Shown here in pieces: positions 15,194 to 23,944 of a stretch of 39,904 nucleotides of DNA. Each line of letters opens with the position of its first letter. The first letter of the stretch is position 1. Both the position numbers and the translations under genes were made by a program. The notes under the pieces were generated by a model. It was not told where the DNA came from, searched no databases, and saw nothing but the letters and a program-made list of their open reading frames with translations. The DNA is from Methanobacteriota archaeon (GTDB lineage Archaea; Thermoplasmatota; Poseidoniia; Poseidoniales; Poseidoniaceae). The stretch spans positions 1-39,904 of the forward strand of contig JABIGM010000016.1 in the NCBI GenBank assembly GCA_018650165.1, read 5' to 3'.

Positions 15194-16561
15194 TCAACCT
15201 GTGTGCTCAATTGTATTTTGAATTGATATTTCGAATAAACAATGGTCTTGTCCTTTTGAAGTGCACAGGCGCTCGGATGCAGTAGCCTCAAACCCATGAC
15301 GTTCCATTAGTATGCCTTCCAAAACCCCCTCATCCATATGGCACAATATAGTACCAAGTTGAGGGTTATTATCACAACTTTTCGAGCCCTTGACAGTTAC
15401 AATAGTTGGAGGTATATTGTCAATAACAAGTTCGCCCATGCCAAGGTTTGCCCACTGGATTTTGAGTTTTTTCCAGAAATCTCCGTCATCAACTTCATCT
15501 CTTAGTTCAAGAGCTAACTCCCGACCAATTCTTTGCCCGACGCTTCGTAGAATTTCATTCATATTTACGCCAAGTTCTCCTAGAGAAGCGGCTGAAATAC
15601 CCATCGTGAGTGGCTCATCAGGTCTACGGATTATTGCATTTGTGAATCCCATGCCCTCTTCATCACTTATCAGGCCACGAAGGCGTTGGTAGAATGAACC
15701 CTCTCCTATAGTTAGACGTAATGGTTCCGTAATCATTCCATCAACTAACCTTGCGCGAGCGGAATCATATGCTACACCTTCCCCCCACTGAACTTTTAGT
15801 AATTCGATTTGAGCCATCATGTAATCTTTTGATTCAATCAATAGAGCCGCATCTTCTTTCCCACGTCCAGTAGGGTTAGATTCTGAATGAACAATTTGGA
15901 TGCCCACTTCATCATCGACATACACTCCCATTTGAGACTGGTTATCTTGGTGTCGAACCTCGATTCTCTTGTCTAATTGGTCATAAAATCTGATTGTTTT
16001 GGAATCAAAATTGGCAACTAGTCTGATTTCAACACCGCGTTCTAGGGCTTCGGTTAGTGATTCTAATATTCCGGAACGCATGAGGTGTAGAATACCCCAT
16101 TTAGACATTAACATCCAAACATTATCTTCTGCTTCTTGTAGCATATTTTCTATTGTCGCATAGATATTATGTCGGTCTTTAACAACGGTAAACAATGCTT
16201 CAGCGGCCGGACCGGAGAAATCAGATTGAATTACAGTGGCGTTATTGCTTAGTTCATCCAAATGCTGTTGAAGCCGACGAACATTTGCTTCTTCGCGTTT
16301 GATCATCTGTTTGAAAACATCAGCAACAGGAATGCCTGTAAATCGCATTGGCTTGTCAAGAGTTGCCATTACAAGCCCCATTTCTTGCAACTTACGAAGG
16401 CTATTGTACGCATCCATTCGGGAAATTGAAACAAGTTTACCAATATCACTTGCCTTTAGGGGTGGCTTACCACAAAGAGCCAAGACAATTTTCGCAAACT
16501 TTTCATCTAAACCACCTTCAATCAACCGGTCAATAATCTCGCCACTAGAATCGGTAAGCAT
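15194..16561 (-). CDS. TrmB-type transcriptional regulator with C-terminal V4R domain
   Basis: This 455-residue protein has a TrmB-like winged-helix DNA-binding domain (residues about 15-90, including the helix SRMDAYNSLRKLQEMGL). A coiled linker (about 90-110) leads to a TrmB effector-type domain (about 125-270, with EDNVWMLMS and a RGVEIRLVANF strand). The C-terminal V4R domain (about 290-450) ends in CTSKGQDHCLFEI, the conserved C...GxxxC metal or ligand motif of V4R (4-vinyl reductase-like) proteins. V4R domains bind small molecules or metals, so this is probably a sensor-regulator. It sits 4 nt after the TPR gene and 1 nt before iscA, suggesting that it senses iron, cluster status or a related signal. 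Confidence 0.75.
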   Translation of the reverse strand: MLTDSSGEIIDRLIEGGLDEKFAKIVLALCGKPPLKASDIGKLVSISRMDAYNSLRKLQEMGLVMATLDKPMRFTGIPVADVFKQMIKREEANVRRLQQHLDELSNNATVIQSDFSGPAAEALFTVVKDRHNIYATIENMLQEAEDNVWMLMSKWGILHLMRSGILESLTEALERGVEIRLVANFDSKTIRFYDQLDKRIEVRHQDNQSQMGVYVDDEVGIQIVHSESNPTGRGKEDAALLIESKDYMMAQIELLKVQWGEGVAYDSARARLVDGMITEPLRLTIGEGSFYQRLRGLISDEEGMGFTNAIIRRPDEPLTMGISAASLGELGVNMNEILRSVGQRIGRELALELRDEVDDGDFWKKLKIQWANLGMGELVIDNIPPTIVTVKGSKSCDNNPQLGTILCHMDEGVLEGILMERHGFEATASERLCTSKGQDHCLFEISIQNTIEHTG

Positions 16562-16565
16562 TTTA

Positions 16566-18785
16566 TCAAGCCATCTTTCTTTGTTGCTCTTTTAATAAAA
16601 TATTACAACGTCGGATTTGTTCCTTTGCAAGATTCTGTTGGTCTTTATCTAGACCTCTTGGCATTGCCTGTTCAAAACACTTTATGGCATCTCCAAACCG
16701 TTGCATTTCCGCATAGGCTGTCCCCATATTGTACAGGGTTTTACCCTGAACTCCGCCAGGATTGATCACCATTGCTTTGTGGTAAGATTCTACACATTTC
16801 GGGTAGTCTTCGAGGTAGTATAGCGCATTACCTCTACCATTTAAGATTCGGATTACCATTTCATCATTGTCAGCAAAAGATGGAAGTGCTCGGTCGAAAC
16901 AAGATAGTGCTTCCTTGTACTTTTTATCTTCAATCAACCCGACACCTTTGTTGTACCACTCGATGTCATGGTTTGCAATAGCGTTTGAACTAGAGTCAAT
17001 ACCGGTACTCACTTCCATTCGAGATGCGGCCTCAAGGGCAGCAGCTGCAAGGTCAACCTCAGGTCGAGATTCGGGAGCCTCTACTTCTGGTTCTGGTCTA
17101 GCTGAAAGTTCTGGCAAAGACACCTGCTGAGGAGCGTCATTTACGCTTTCATTCTGAGGAGGGTCCTGTACGAAGGGTTTCTCTCCGTCGGATAAATTAG
17201 ATTCAGGTTCATCTTGTATTACCTGTACAGGTGTGGCAGATACCGGTTCTACTTCGCTAAAAGCATCAAGTGGGTCTTCCGTAGCAGGCGCAGGATTTGC
17301 GAGGAGGCTAGCCTTTTCGTGGCAACGTTGTGCGGTAGTAAGATCGCCTGCTGCTTCAAGAGAGCGTGCCAGGCCAGTCCATAAAATGGGATTGTTTTTA
17401 TCTTGCTGAATCATTGATTTCCAGCACTTAACCGCATCTGTGTGGTTGCCTGAAGCAGACAGTGCTCTTCCCATAAGTTCCGAATTTGGCTGGCATAAAC
17501 TCACAGCCTCTGCTGCAAGTGCAGGCCCCTCTGGAATTGTAGGAGGCAAGCCAGCCGTATTCTCAAGAATCTTTGCCTCACCCTCGGCCAATTCAACCAA
17601 TAGAAGGGCTAAGGTTTCCTTTCCATCTTGTTGGTCAATAAGTGCCCTGCGTGATTTTAGAAGGTTCTCAATATCTCCACTTTTTTGTGAGATATTGGCC
17701 AACCGCAAAGCTGCTTTTGCGTATGATGGGTCAATATCAATGGCACTAGCAAAGCATTTTCCAGCGGCTTCATAATTCTCTTTCCTTTCGTGTAATGCGC
17801 CAAGGTTGAAGAAGCATTTAGCGTTAGTCTGGTCTAGTCCAATTGCATGTGTATATGCTCCAATTGCGTGGTCATCATAGCCACTTGCAGCCATTGCGCC
17901 TGCTGCTACCTTCCAAGATTCAAAATGCTGCGCTGCTACACCGTGAAGGTGCTCCTTAAGTATGGCAAGTGCGCCTTTTGCATCACCGTTAATGAGGAGT
18001 TCAGTTGCTTGAGAGCATAGATTGTCAACATCAATGGCTTCTTCCTCAATCGCTTCTTCGATAGGAGTTTCTGGTTCTTGTACCATCATCGCTTCAATAG
18101 ATTCCTCTAACACAGTTTCAACTTCAGCCAGTGAACCTTCGTGGTTCAAGGAATCATTTCCGCCTTGGTCTCTAGTTAATGAAACATTTTGGTCTACTAA
18201 TTTTTCTTGAGTATGGGGCATTACTTGCGGTGTGGTGTGCAACACGCCACCTGCTGCCTTGTTGCTATTCATTATATTCACAAGGTGCGGATGACCTGGG
18301 AAATACTGCAAAGCGCGGTGAGCAATTTCAACAGCGCCATCATTTTCGCCGAGCCTATCAAGCAGCACTGCCAAATTTGCGAGCGCAGGTCCATGGTTTG
18401 GGTCCAAGTCAAGACATATTACGAAAGATTGTCTTGCGCCGCGTGGATCTTGTTCGGCTTCTAAAAGGACACCTCGATTGAACCATGCCATAGAATTAGA
18501 AGGGTCCAAAGCTATAGCCTTATTGAATATTTTAAGAGCGGACTGATGGTCGGCTGAACGGTGTGCTGCTTCGCCTTCAGAAATCAAATCGGCGACGGTT
18601 GAGTCTTGATTCTCAGCGACTGTATCTTCCGAGGTATTTTCTATCACTGGCGTTTCAGTTTCTATTGTTTCTTCAACGATTGAAGGTGTAATTGTAGTCT
18701 TTACTACATCGGCTAGTGAGGACATCATTGCGTCTGTAATTTCAGCCGCAGCATCGGTTGAATTCGTCATTTCATCCTCGGACAT
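16566..18785 (-). CDS. Large tetratricopeptide-repeat (TPR) protein
   Basis: This soluble scaffold protein of about 739 residues has TPR clusters near residues 75-180, 260-370, 460-520 and 620-730. Typical repeats include AWFNRGVLLEAEQDPRGA, CFFNLGALHERKENYEAAGK and TLYNMGTAYAEMQRFGDA. The clusters are separated by acidic, proline-rich linkers. There is no signal peptide or membrane helix. I favour the ATG at 18785, which follows GGTGA by five bases; ATG at 18815 or GTG at 18839 would add an acidic tail, and the longest form would overlap the region before the divergent gene. It heads the unit with the TrmB-V4R regulator, iscA and ygfZ. Its partners are unknown. Confidence 0.8.
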   Translation of the reverse strand: MSEDEMTNSTDAAAEITDAMMSSLADVVKTTITPSIVEETIETETPVIENTSEDTVAENQDSTVADLISEGEAAHRSADHQSALKIFNKAIALDPSNSMAWFNRGVLLEAEQDPRGARQSFVICLDLDPNHGPALANLAVLLDRLGENDGAVEIAHRALQYFPGHPHLVNIMNSNKAAGGVLHTTPQVMPHTQEKLVDQNVSLTRDQGGNDSLNHEGSLAEVETVLEESIEAMMVQEPETPIEEAIEEEAIDVDNLCSQATELLINGDAKGALAILKEHLHGVAAQHFESWKVAAGAMAASGYDDHAIGAYTHAIGLDQTNAKCFFNLGALHERKENYEAAGKCFASAIDIDPSYAKAALRLANISQKSGDIENLLKSRRALIDQQDGKETLALLLVELAEGEAKILENTAGLPPTIPEGPALAAEAVSLCQPNSELMGRALSASGNHTDAVKCWKSMIQQDKNNPILWTGLARSLEAAGDLTTAQRCHEKASLLANPAPATEDPLDAFSEVEPVSATPVQVIQDEPESNLSDGEKPFVQDPPQNESVNDAPQQVSLPELSARPEPEVEAPESRPEVDLAAAALEAASRMEVSTGIDSSSNAIANHDIEWYNKGVGLIEDKKYKEALSCFDRALPSFADNDEMVIRILNGRGNALYYLEDYPKCVESYHKAMVINPGGVQGKTLYNMGTAYAEMQRFGDAIKCFEQAMPRGLDKDQQNLAKEQIRRCNILLKEQQRKMA

Positions 18786-18847
18786 GGAGGTCACCGTGTT
18801 CGTTGGCTCCTCCATATGGGATAAGGATTGTCCGTTCACGCTCCCGC

Positions 18848-18857
18848 TTATTTGATA
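18848..18857 (+). promoter_or_regulatory. TATA-like box upstream of SUMF1-like gene
   Basis: The sequence TTATTTGATA lies about 30 nt upstream of the GTG proposed as the start of the next gene (18882). This is the expected distance for a leaderless archaeal transcript. It supports the shorter gene start over the TTG at 18828, which would lie upstream of the promoter. Confidence 0.4.
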
Positions 18858-18881
18858 CGACTCCTGTGTGTCGTTGTTGTT

Positions 18882-19511
18882 GTGCGACCTACATTTAGCA
18901 ATGAAAACGGCGGTACATTTGTCCTAATTGAGCCAGGTATTGTAGGCGTTCTAACTATTACTGAGCCTTTTTTTATTGGGGCAAGACCGGTTACTCAGGT
19001 AGAATGGACGACCCTAATGGGTAACAATCCGGCAAAATTCCAGGACGGTTGGTCAGCTGGTCTCCGCCCTATCGAAAGTGTTAGTTGGCTCGACTGTCAA
19101 AAATTTATTGAAAAGTTAAATGAAATTGACACTGATGATAAAATGGGTTTGTCGGGATTGTGGCGCCTTCCAACAGCAGATGAATGGGAATTTGCCTGTA
19201 GGGCAGGAACTGAAACACGGTGGTTTCATTCCAGTAGAGATTCTGAATTAGATGAAGTTGCTTGGCATGCTGGTAATTCCGGCGCATCTACAAGAGAGGT
19301 CGGCCAAAAAAAGGCAAATGCGTGGGGGCTTCATGATTGCCATGGCAATGTTTCTGAGTGGACCTCGAGTGAAGTTGAACTCAAGAGAATTACAAAAGGG
19401 GGTTCATGGTTAATGGAATCAGAGTCGACTACTTCCGCTGCGAAGGGGCTCTCCGCTGCCGACAAACGTAGTGATGCAATTGGTTTTCGTCTCGTATGGG
19501 CGCCATTGTGA
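18882..19511 (+). CDS. Formylglycine-generating-enzyme-like (SUMF1/PvdO) domain protein
   Basis: This 209-residue protein is a single SUMF1/FGE-sulfatase domain. It begins with FVLIEPG, followed by FFIGARPVTQVEWTTLMGNNP, PIESVSWLDCQKFI, WRLPTADEWEFACRAG, HDCHGNVSEWT and KGGSWL...GFRLVW. These are the ordered hallmark motifs of the fold. True formylglycine-generating enzymes have two active-site cysteines near the GGSW region; here that region is WLMESESTTSA with no cysteine. Sulfatase activation is therefore unlikely, and it may instead be a member with another oxidase or structural role. The preferred GTG start lacks a signal peptide. It is followed after 25 nt by arsC. Confidence 0.75.
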   Translation: MRPTFSNENGGTFVLIEPGIVGVLTITEPFFIGARPVTQVEWTTLMGNNPAKFQDGWSAGLRPIESVSWLDCQKFIEKLNEIDTDDKMGLSGLWRLPTADEWEFACRAGTETRWFHSSRDSELDEVAWHAGNSGASTREVGQKKANAWGLHDCHGNVSEWTSSEVELKRITKGGSWLMESESTTSAAKGLSAADKRSDAIGFRLVWAPL

Positions 19512-19536
19512 ATAACCTCTAACCTCTGGGCCAATT

Positions 19537-19863
19537 ATGCGCTTGTACCATAACCCCCGATGCTCGAAATCGCGACAGGCGCTTGCATTACTAGAACTAC
19601 GGAATATTGAATTTGAAGAGTATCGATATTTGGAAAAGGGAGTTTCGCAAGAAGACCTTGAGATACTGGTCCAACTTGAGGGGGTAATCAGGGCAAATGA
19701 TCTTGATCCAGATTGCGAATTCAATCTCAACAGCAAAACTGATTTACGAAAATTACTGGAATCAAACTCCAAAGTTCTTCAGCGCCCTATACTGGTTAAT
19801 GATGGGAAAGCAGTGATTGGTAGGCCACCTGAAGAGATTCTTACTCTTCTTCCCGATGCTTGA
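19537..19863 (+). CDS. arsC: ArsC/Spx-family (glutaredoxin-fold) reductase
   Basis: This 108-residue protein shows the ArsC/YffB family N-terminus LYHNPRCSKSR, with the catalytic cysteine at residue 9. It also has LQRPILV and IGRPPE, positions where arsenate reductases carry the arsenate-binding arginines. It would reduce arsenate to arsenite with glutathione/glutaredoxin-type or other thiols, although many members are of unproven substrate. No arsenite exporter or ArsR is next to it, so a general redox role is possible. It converges with the PqqD-like gene, sharing 23 nt at their 3' ends. Confidence 0.8.
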   Translation: MRLYHNPRCSKSRQALALLELRNIEFEEYRYLEKGVSQEDLEILVQLEGVIRANDLDPDCEFNLNSKTDLRKLLESNSKVLQRPILVNDGKAVIGRPPEEILTLLPDA

Positions 19864-20227
19864 GAACCGTTGCTACATTGAGTCTTACAAAAACCTCAAG
19901 GTATGATTTCATCCTATCCTCAACCGGTGAAACTTCTTCGTGGTATAGTGATGCCATTATCTCACAAATTTCTTTGAAGTTCCTATCACCATTCATAAGT
20001 TCCCAAAGCATTGATTGCGTGTAGTGCATTGGCCGACGGACAACTTTGGGGGCACGTAATAATCGTGCGAATATATTTTCAATTCGGGTAAATCTTTTTT
20101 CAATTAGTAATACGACATTACGGCCCGTAATCCCATGGATTTCCGGGTGGATACCTGGCTCTCCTTTGTATTCCCATTCGACAGGTAATTTCACTGGTAT
20201 AAAGTATGACCAATCCCCTTCAATCAT
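19841..20227 (-). CDS. PqqD-like small helical protein
   Basis: The C-terminal part of this 128-residue protein (about 65-120) contains SMLWELMNGDRNFKEICEIM and a following helix ending near LNVATVL. This resembles the PqqD fold (xxxWxLLDGxxTxxEI...L...gLV), which binds precursor peptides for radical-SAM maturases. The N-terminal half is unassigned. The ATG overlaps the stop of the 59-aa membrane protein gene in a TAATG junction, implying coupled translation with it and the giant surface protein. No radical-SAM partner is seen nearby, so the assignment is tentative. Confidence 0.4.
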   Translation of the reverse strand: MIEGDWSYFIPVKLPVEWEYKGEPGIHPEIHGITGRNVVLLIEKRFTRIENIFARLLRAPKVVRRPMHYTQSMLWELMNGDRNFKEICEIMASLYHEEVSPVEDRMKSYLEVFVRLNVATVLKHREEE

Positions 20228-20406
20228 TACAGTCCCTCAGTTGTAAATGTAATATATAGCAGTGCAAGCATCGAAATTATACCAGATATCGCAGTTATTT
20301 TCTTGAGTTCAACTTTGTTGGTGAAGTTGTCTAAAATCCATGTTAAAACACCAAATATTGCGACTAAGCTGAGCAGACCAAACCATATTGCAGGCAGTTC
20401 ACTCAT
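20227..20406 (-). CDS. 59-aa two-helix membrane protein
   Basis: This short frame begins MSELPAIWFGLLS and has two hydrophobic helices (about residues 5-23 and 38-54). A charged turn, LDNFTNKVELKK, lies between them. Its ATG lies inside the last codons of the giant surface-protein gene (8-nt ATGAGTGA overlap). Its stop is fused to the start of the PqqD-like gene (TAATG). This double coupling is the main evidence that it is a real gene. A role as a small membrane partner of the anchored surface protein is an inference. Confidence 0.65.
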   Translation of the reverse strand: MSELPAIWFGLLSLVAIFGVLTWILDNFTNKVELKKITAISGIISMLALLYITFTTEGL

Positions 20407-23400
20407 GGCCAGTCGAACCCTCGACTACCTGTGAACCTTGCGCAGCCTGCCATGCTTCGTACTCTGCCATTTTACGGTTATATTCATCTAATTGGGCTTG
20501 GTACTCTGTAACTAGGTTATCCTCTACTTGTGTTGTAACCGGTGGCCCCTCAAAAGCGGTTGCAGGTGGGCCAGCAACAGGTTCATGGATTTCCTCTTCT
20601 TCATACTCATCGAAATCATCACTCCTCGATTTCTTTCTTAGGAAGATGGTCAAAATCACTAGCATGAAAATACCACCCGTGCCAGAAACAATTGTAGTGG
20701 TGGAAAATAGGCTGTCCTCTAAGACAGGCTTCGCCCATGAAACGCTCTCTTTGATTTGGAAATTCGTTCGATTATCACTCCCGTTAATCATCACTAAAAT
20801 CTCACCGGAATAATCCCCGGACTCTCTGATAATTTCACATCTCATGTTGTGTGTTTGTGCTGTCAAATGGCCTTGGTCCATTTCGATTCTGGTAGAATCA
20901 ATGTGTATTGTACTTCCATCACAAATCATTCCCCACCCACTTGGAATGGTGGCCTCAATATCGAATATTTCATCTTGGGTTGAGGTCGAGGTTAAATTAA
21001 TCCACAAAAGGTGAACTGAGTTTGTTGCAATTTCATTTTCGGGTATGGAAATTTCACTAAGTAATACGTGCCTTCTTTCTCCGACCATTATTGCTGCTGA
21101 AATTGTCTTTGAAATTGGACGGCCAAGTTCGTCAGCCCCTCCTTCCAGTTCGATGGTGGCAGAAATAATCGTGTTGAGGTCACAGTCAGGTGAGATTATG
21201 ATATCAGCAATTAAGTGAACAGATTCAGTTGCCCCGAGGTTAAGATTAATCCATTCGCCAGCACCCTTTGACAATCCATTTTCTGTTGATATAAATCCAA
21301 TAACTTCCTCAGTAGATGTCGATGTCTGAATTACAAGACGTGCACGTATTGTCGTGTCGGCTGCGTTGCCAATGTTCCATGCAGTCGCATTGAATGAAAA
21401 AGTTGAGTTAGTTTCTACGACACTTTCACCAGCATATCCCTCTAATTTGGGTTGTCGAACAGTTTCTGTACTTGCCTCAAACATCACCGAATTATCACTT
21501 GAGTTAACATCAGTGCCTCCTTCTGGCGTGACTGAAATAGTAATTTCATGAAATTCTCCCGGTGCTTCAAGTGAGGGCAATAGTAGCCATATGTCGACGA
21601 TTTTGATATTATCCAGGTCATAGGATACCGAGAGAGGAATCCCCTCAGTTACATTGACACCCTCTATAATTGCCCACCACTCCCAAGAATCAGGAGACCA
21701 CGGTAAATCAACAACCGCAACTGCGGGTCCATTGCCGTCATTTGTTACTTTTGCTCCAATGCGAATTGGAACCCCCGGGGTAAGGGTTGTAGGTGTTTCA
21801 AGTAACTCGATTTTAAGGTCGTACAGCGAGTTGACGCGCAGGCCTTGCCATTCATCTCCAGTGATTGTTTCTCCAGATCTAAGTGAAAGAGCCATTGGGT
21901 AGATAGTAGGACCATTGTCATTTGCTTGGGCGGTTAGTGGAGCAGATACTCTTACTGTGTATGCTGATGAAGAACCTGGCGAGATTGCTAAATCTGGTGA
22001 ATGTAGCAATTCTACATTCCATCCTGTAATATCTGTGAAACCTATTTGTGGTCTAAAAATATCTATTCTGCTGGCATTGTTCCAAATGCGGAATGTGATG
22101 TCAGTCGAAAGACCAGCATCAATATATTCGATCTCCTGATTAGTAGATTCAGCATCAATCTCAGCATTACTAATCATCGCAGCAGCTACCTCGATAGCTT
22201 CAACATCGCTCCGTCTCGAATCATTTGTACTTGTGGCAGTTAGCCACACTTCACCAGTAACATCAGGCTCTACTCCCTCGGGGATGTTTGCAGTCATCCA
22301 AATCTCCCGCGGAGTATCGACCCTAACAAGCACATCAGTTGATTGATTCCATGCTAAAGAAATACTCCAACCTGTTGGTATATTTTTATCGGCTAGGGTT
22401 AATGAAAATACATCGGTAGCCTCGCCAATATTTTGTAATTCAACAGAAAAACTACAACTTGTTCCAGGGCTGCATCGAGGTGCATCTTCGGGAACTATTA
22501 CATCCGGTAAACGGTCTGGGAGAACCTTCAGTACGGTTTGGACACCATGCTCAACATCGGGATATAGGTTTGAAGTTACATTCACTGTAACTGGTAGATT
22601 GCCCTGACTTGCATTTTCGTCTACCAAAACCCGTAGATCAAATTGTCTGGATTCACCAGGCAGTAATTCAAGTCCAGATGTTCCAATACTTGCTCCATTA
22701 GGGTTTGAGAAATAATGTGTCCATCCTACCGGAACTCCACTTGCGACAGGGGTGTAGCGAGCAGATATATTCCCGTCATTTGTCACTTCAAGCCGGGTCG
22801 TTGACCAATCTCCGGGCAAACCCCCAAGAGCATTTACGCCCGCCAAACTCACCTGATATTCACTTTTCCTAGCAGCCTGGTCATAGATTATCACTATGTC
22901 ATCAATCCAGTATCCAATATCTGAAGAACTTGCATCAGAAGTGAAAGTAAACTGTATTTGTGTTGTTGCATGGAAATGGGAATTGTCAACCGGAATTACA
23001 GGTGAATTACGACCATTATATGATGCGGAAAATGTTTGCCAATTTATTCCATCTTGGAAATTATTGTCAACCACATTTTGCATAGTGAAAGTTTCATCCC
23101 AGTTCCCAGTTTCATCTTTGATATAACCCTTCATTTGGTCTCCACTTCCACCCCCGCCGGTGTAGAAGAATGAATAGCCAATTGCATCATTGTGACCATT
23201 AATGTCATCAGCGACATTGAAACTAGGGCTGGTTAAAGTCGAAGTCAGTGAATTAGAGTAAGTTGAAAGTTGACCATTACCAACATGGAATGAATTTGAT
23301 TGAGATATATATGCATCAGAATTGACACTCCATTCGCCGGTACTTGTCCATTGTGACATATCTATGCAGTTGTCGTAGAGGTAGGCTACAGTCATGTGTC

Positions 23401-23893
23401 GCGACTGTTGATTGTTAGATGAATCATCATCGCCATTTGTATTTGAAACAATAATTTGTAATGTATGATTTCCCGCATAGTATGGGGTCCATAAAACATC
23501 GACTGATGAGGATGATGAACCTGCAATTGGGCTAATCGCCTTGGTGGTATTTAGCAATTCGAAGCGCGTATATTCATTATGCAAAACTAGAACCCCAACA
23601 TCAACAAATCCCGACTGAACTGTACCAATATTCTCAATTATGACATTAATATTCATCTCTACTCCAACCACACCATCGGTAACATAGAGGTTTGCAGGCT
23701 TGTTGAATCCAGTAATTGGATAGTTTGAAGAAAACATTTTGTACAAACTTTGGTTGACGGAATCAGGGTATGAAATTGAAATATCTCCTACATCTAAGTC
23801 GATATTTACAGCACGACCATTCGTTGCACTGGATATGGGAAAAAGTGTTGGCATCAACAACGCGATTAGCAGAATGGATATGATTCTCCGCAT
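20399..23893 (-). CDS. Giant secreted beta-sandwich protein with C-terminal membrane anchor
   Basis: This protein has 1164 residues from the ATG at 23893, chosen because a signal peptide (MRRIISILLIALLMPTLFP) starts there. The ectodomain begins with a CARDB-like domain (about 35-170), followed by a jelly-roll or MAM-like domain (about 180-345, ending in DIGYWIDDIVIIYD). Several NEW3/CARDB-like beta-sandwich repeats follow (about 355-1040). One membrane helix (about 1060-1083) leads to a tail of about 80 residues with an acidic run, a PPATAFEGPP stretch and a short coiled coil. It is a surface or S-layer-associated adhesin or binding protein; no catalytic motif is evident. The next two genes are translationally coupled to it. 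Confidence 0.75.
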   Translation of the reverse strand: MRRIISILLIALLMPTLFPISSATNGRAVNIDLDVGDISISYPDSVNQSLYKMFSSNYPITGFNKPANLYVTDGVVGVEMNINVIIENIGTVQSGFVDVGVLVLHNEYTRFELLNTTKAISPIAGSSSSSVDVLWTPYYAGNHTLQIIVSNTNGDDDSSNNQQSRHMTVAYLYDNCIDMSQWTSTGEWSVNSDAYISQSNSFHVGNGQLSTYSNSLTSTLTSPSFNVADDINGHNDAIGYSFFYTGGGGSGDQMKGYIKDETGNWDETFTMQNVVDNNFQDGINWQTFSASYNGRNSPVIPVDNSHFHATTQIQFTFTSDASSSDIGYWIDDIVIIYDQAARKSEYQVSLAGVNALGGLPGDWSTTRLEVTNDGNISARYTPVASGVPVGWTHYFSNPNGASIGTSGLELLPGESRQFDLRVLVDENASQGNLPVTVNVTSNLYPDVEHGVQTVLKVLPDRLPDVIVPEDAPRCSPGTSCSFSVELQNIGEATDVFSLTLADKNIPTGWSISLAWNQSTDVLVRVDTPREIWMTANIPEGVEPDVTGEVWLTATSTNDSRRSDVEAIEVAAAMISNAEIDAESTNQEIEYIDAGLSTDITFRIWNNASRIDIFRPQIGFTDITGWNVELLHSPDLAISPGSSSAYTVRVSAPLTAQANDNGPTIYPMALSLRSGETITGDEWQGLRVNSLYDLKIELLETPTTLTPGVPIRIGAKVTNDGNGPAVAVVDLPWSPDSWEWWAIIEGVNVTEGIPLSVSYDLDNIKIVDIWLLLPSLEAPGEFHEITISVTPEGGTDVNSSDNSVMFEASTETVRQPKLEGYAGESVVETNSTFSFNATAWNIGNAADTTIRARLVIQTSTSTEEVIGFISTENGLSKGAGEWINLNLGATESVHLIADIIISPDCDLNTIISATIELEGGADELGRPISKTISAAIMVGERRHVLLSEISIPENEIATNSVHLLWINLTSTSTQDEIFDIEATIPSGWGMICDGSTIHIDSTRIEMDQGHLTAQTHNMRCEIIRESGDYSGEILVMINGSDNRTNFQIKESVSWAKPVLEDSLFSTTTIVSGTGGIFMLVILTIFLRKKSRSDDFDEYEEEEIHEPVAGPPATAFEGPPVTTQVEDNLVTEYQAQLDEYNRKMAEYEAWQAAQGSQVVEGSTGHE

Positions 23894-23944
23894 GGGCCCC
23901 GTACATTGACAGATTTTCAAGCAATATGACACCTTCGCTTCAAA

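Noticed and set aside
16867..17130. Several plus-strand frames antisense to the TPR gene
   Set aside because: The TPR repeats on the minus strand are unmistakable; the plus-strand translations have no motifs.
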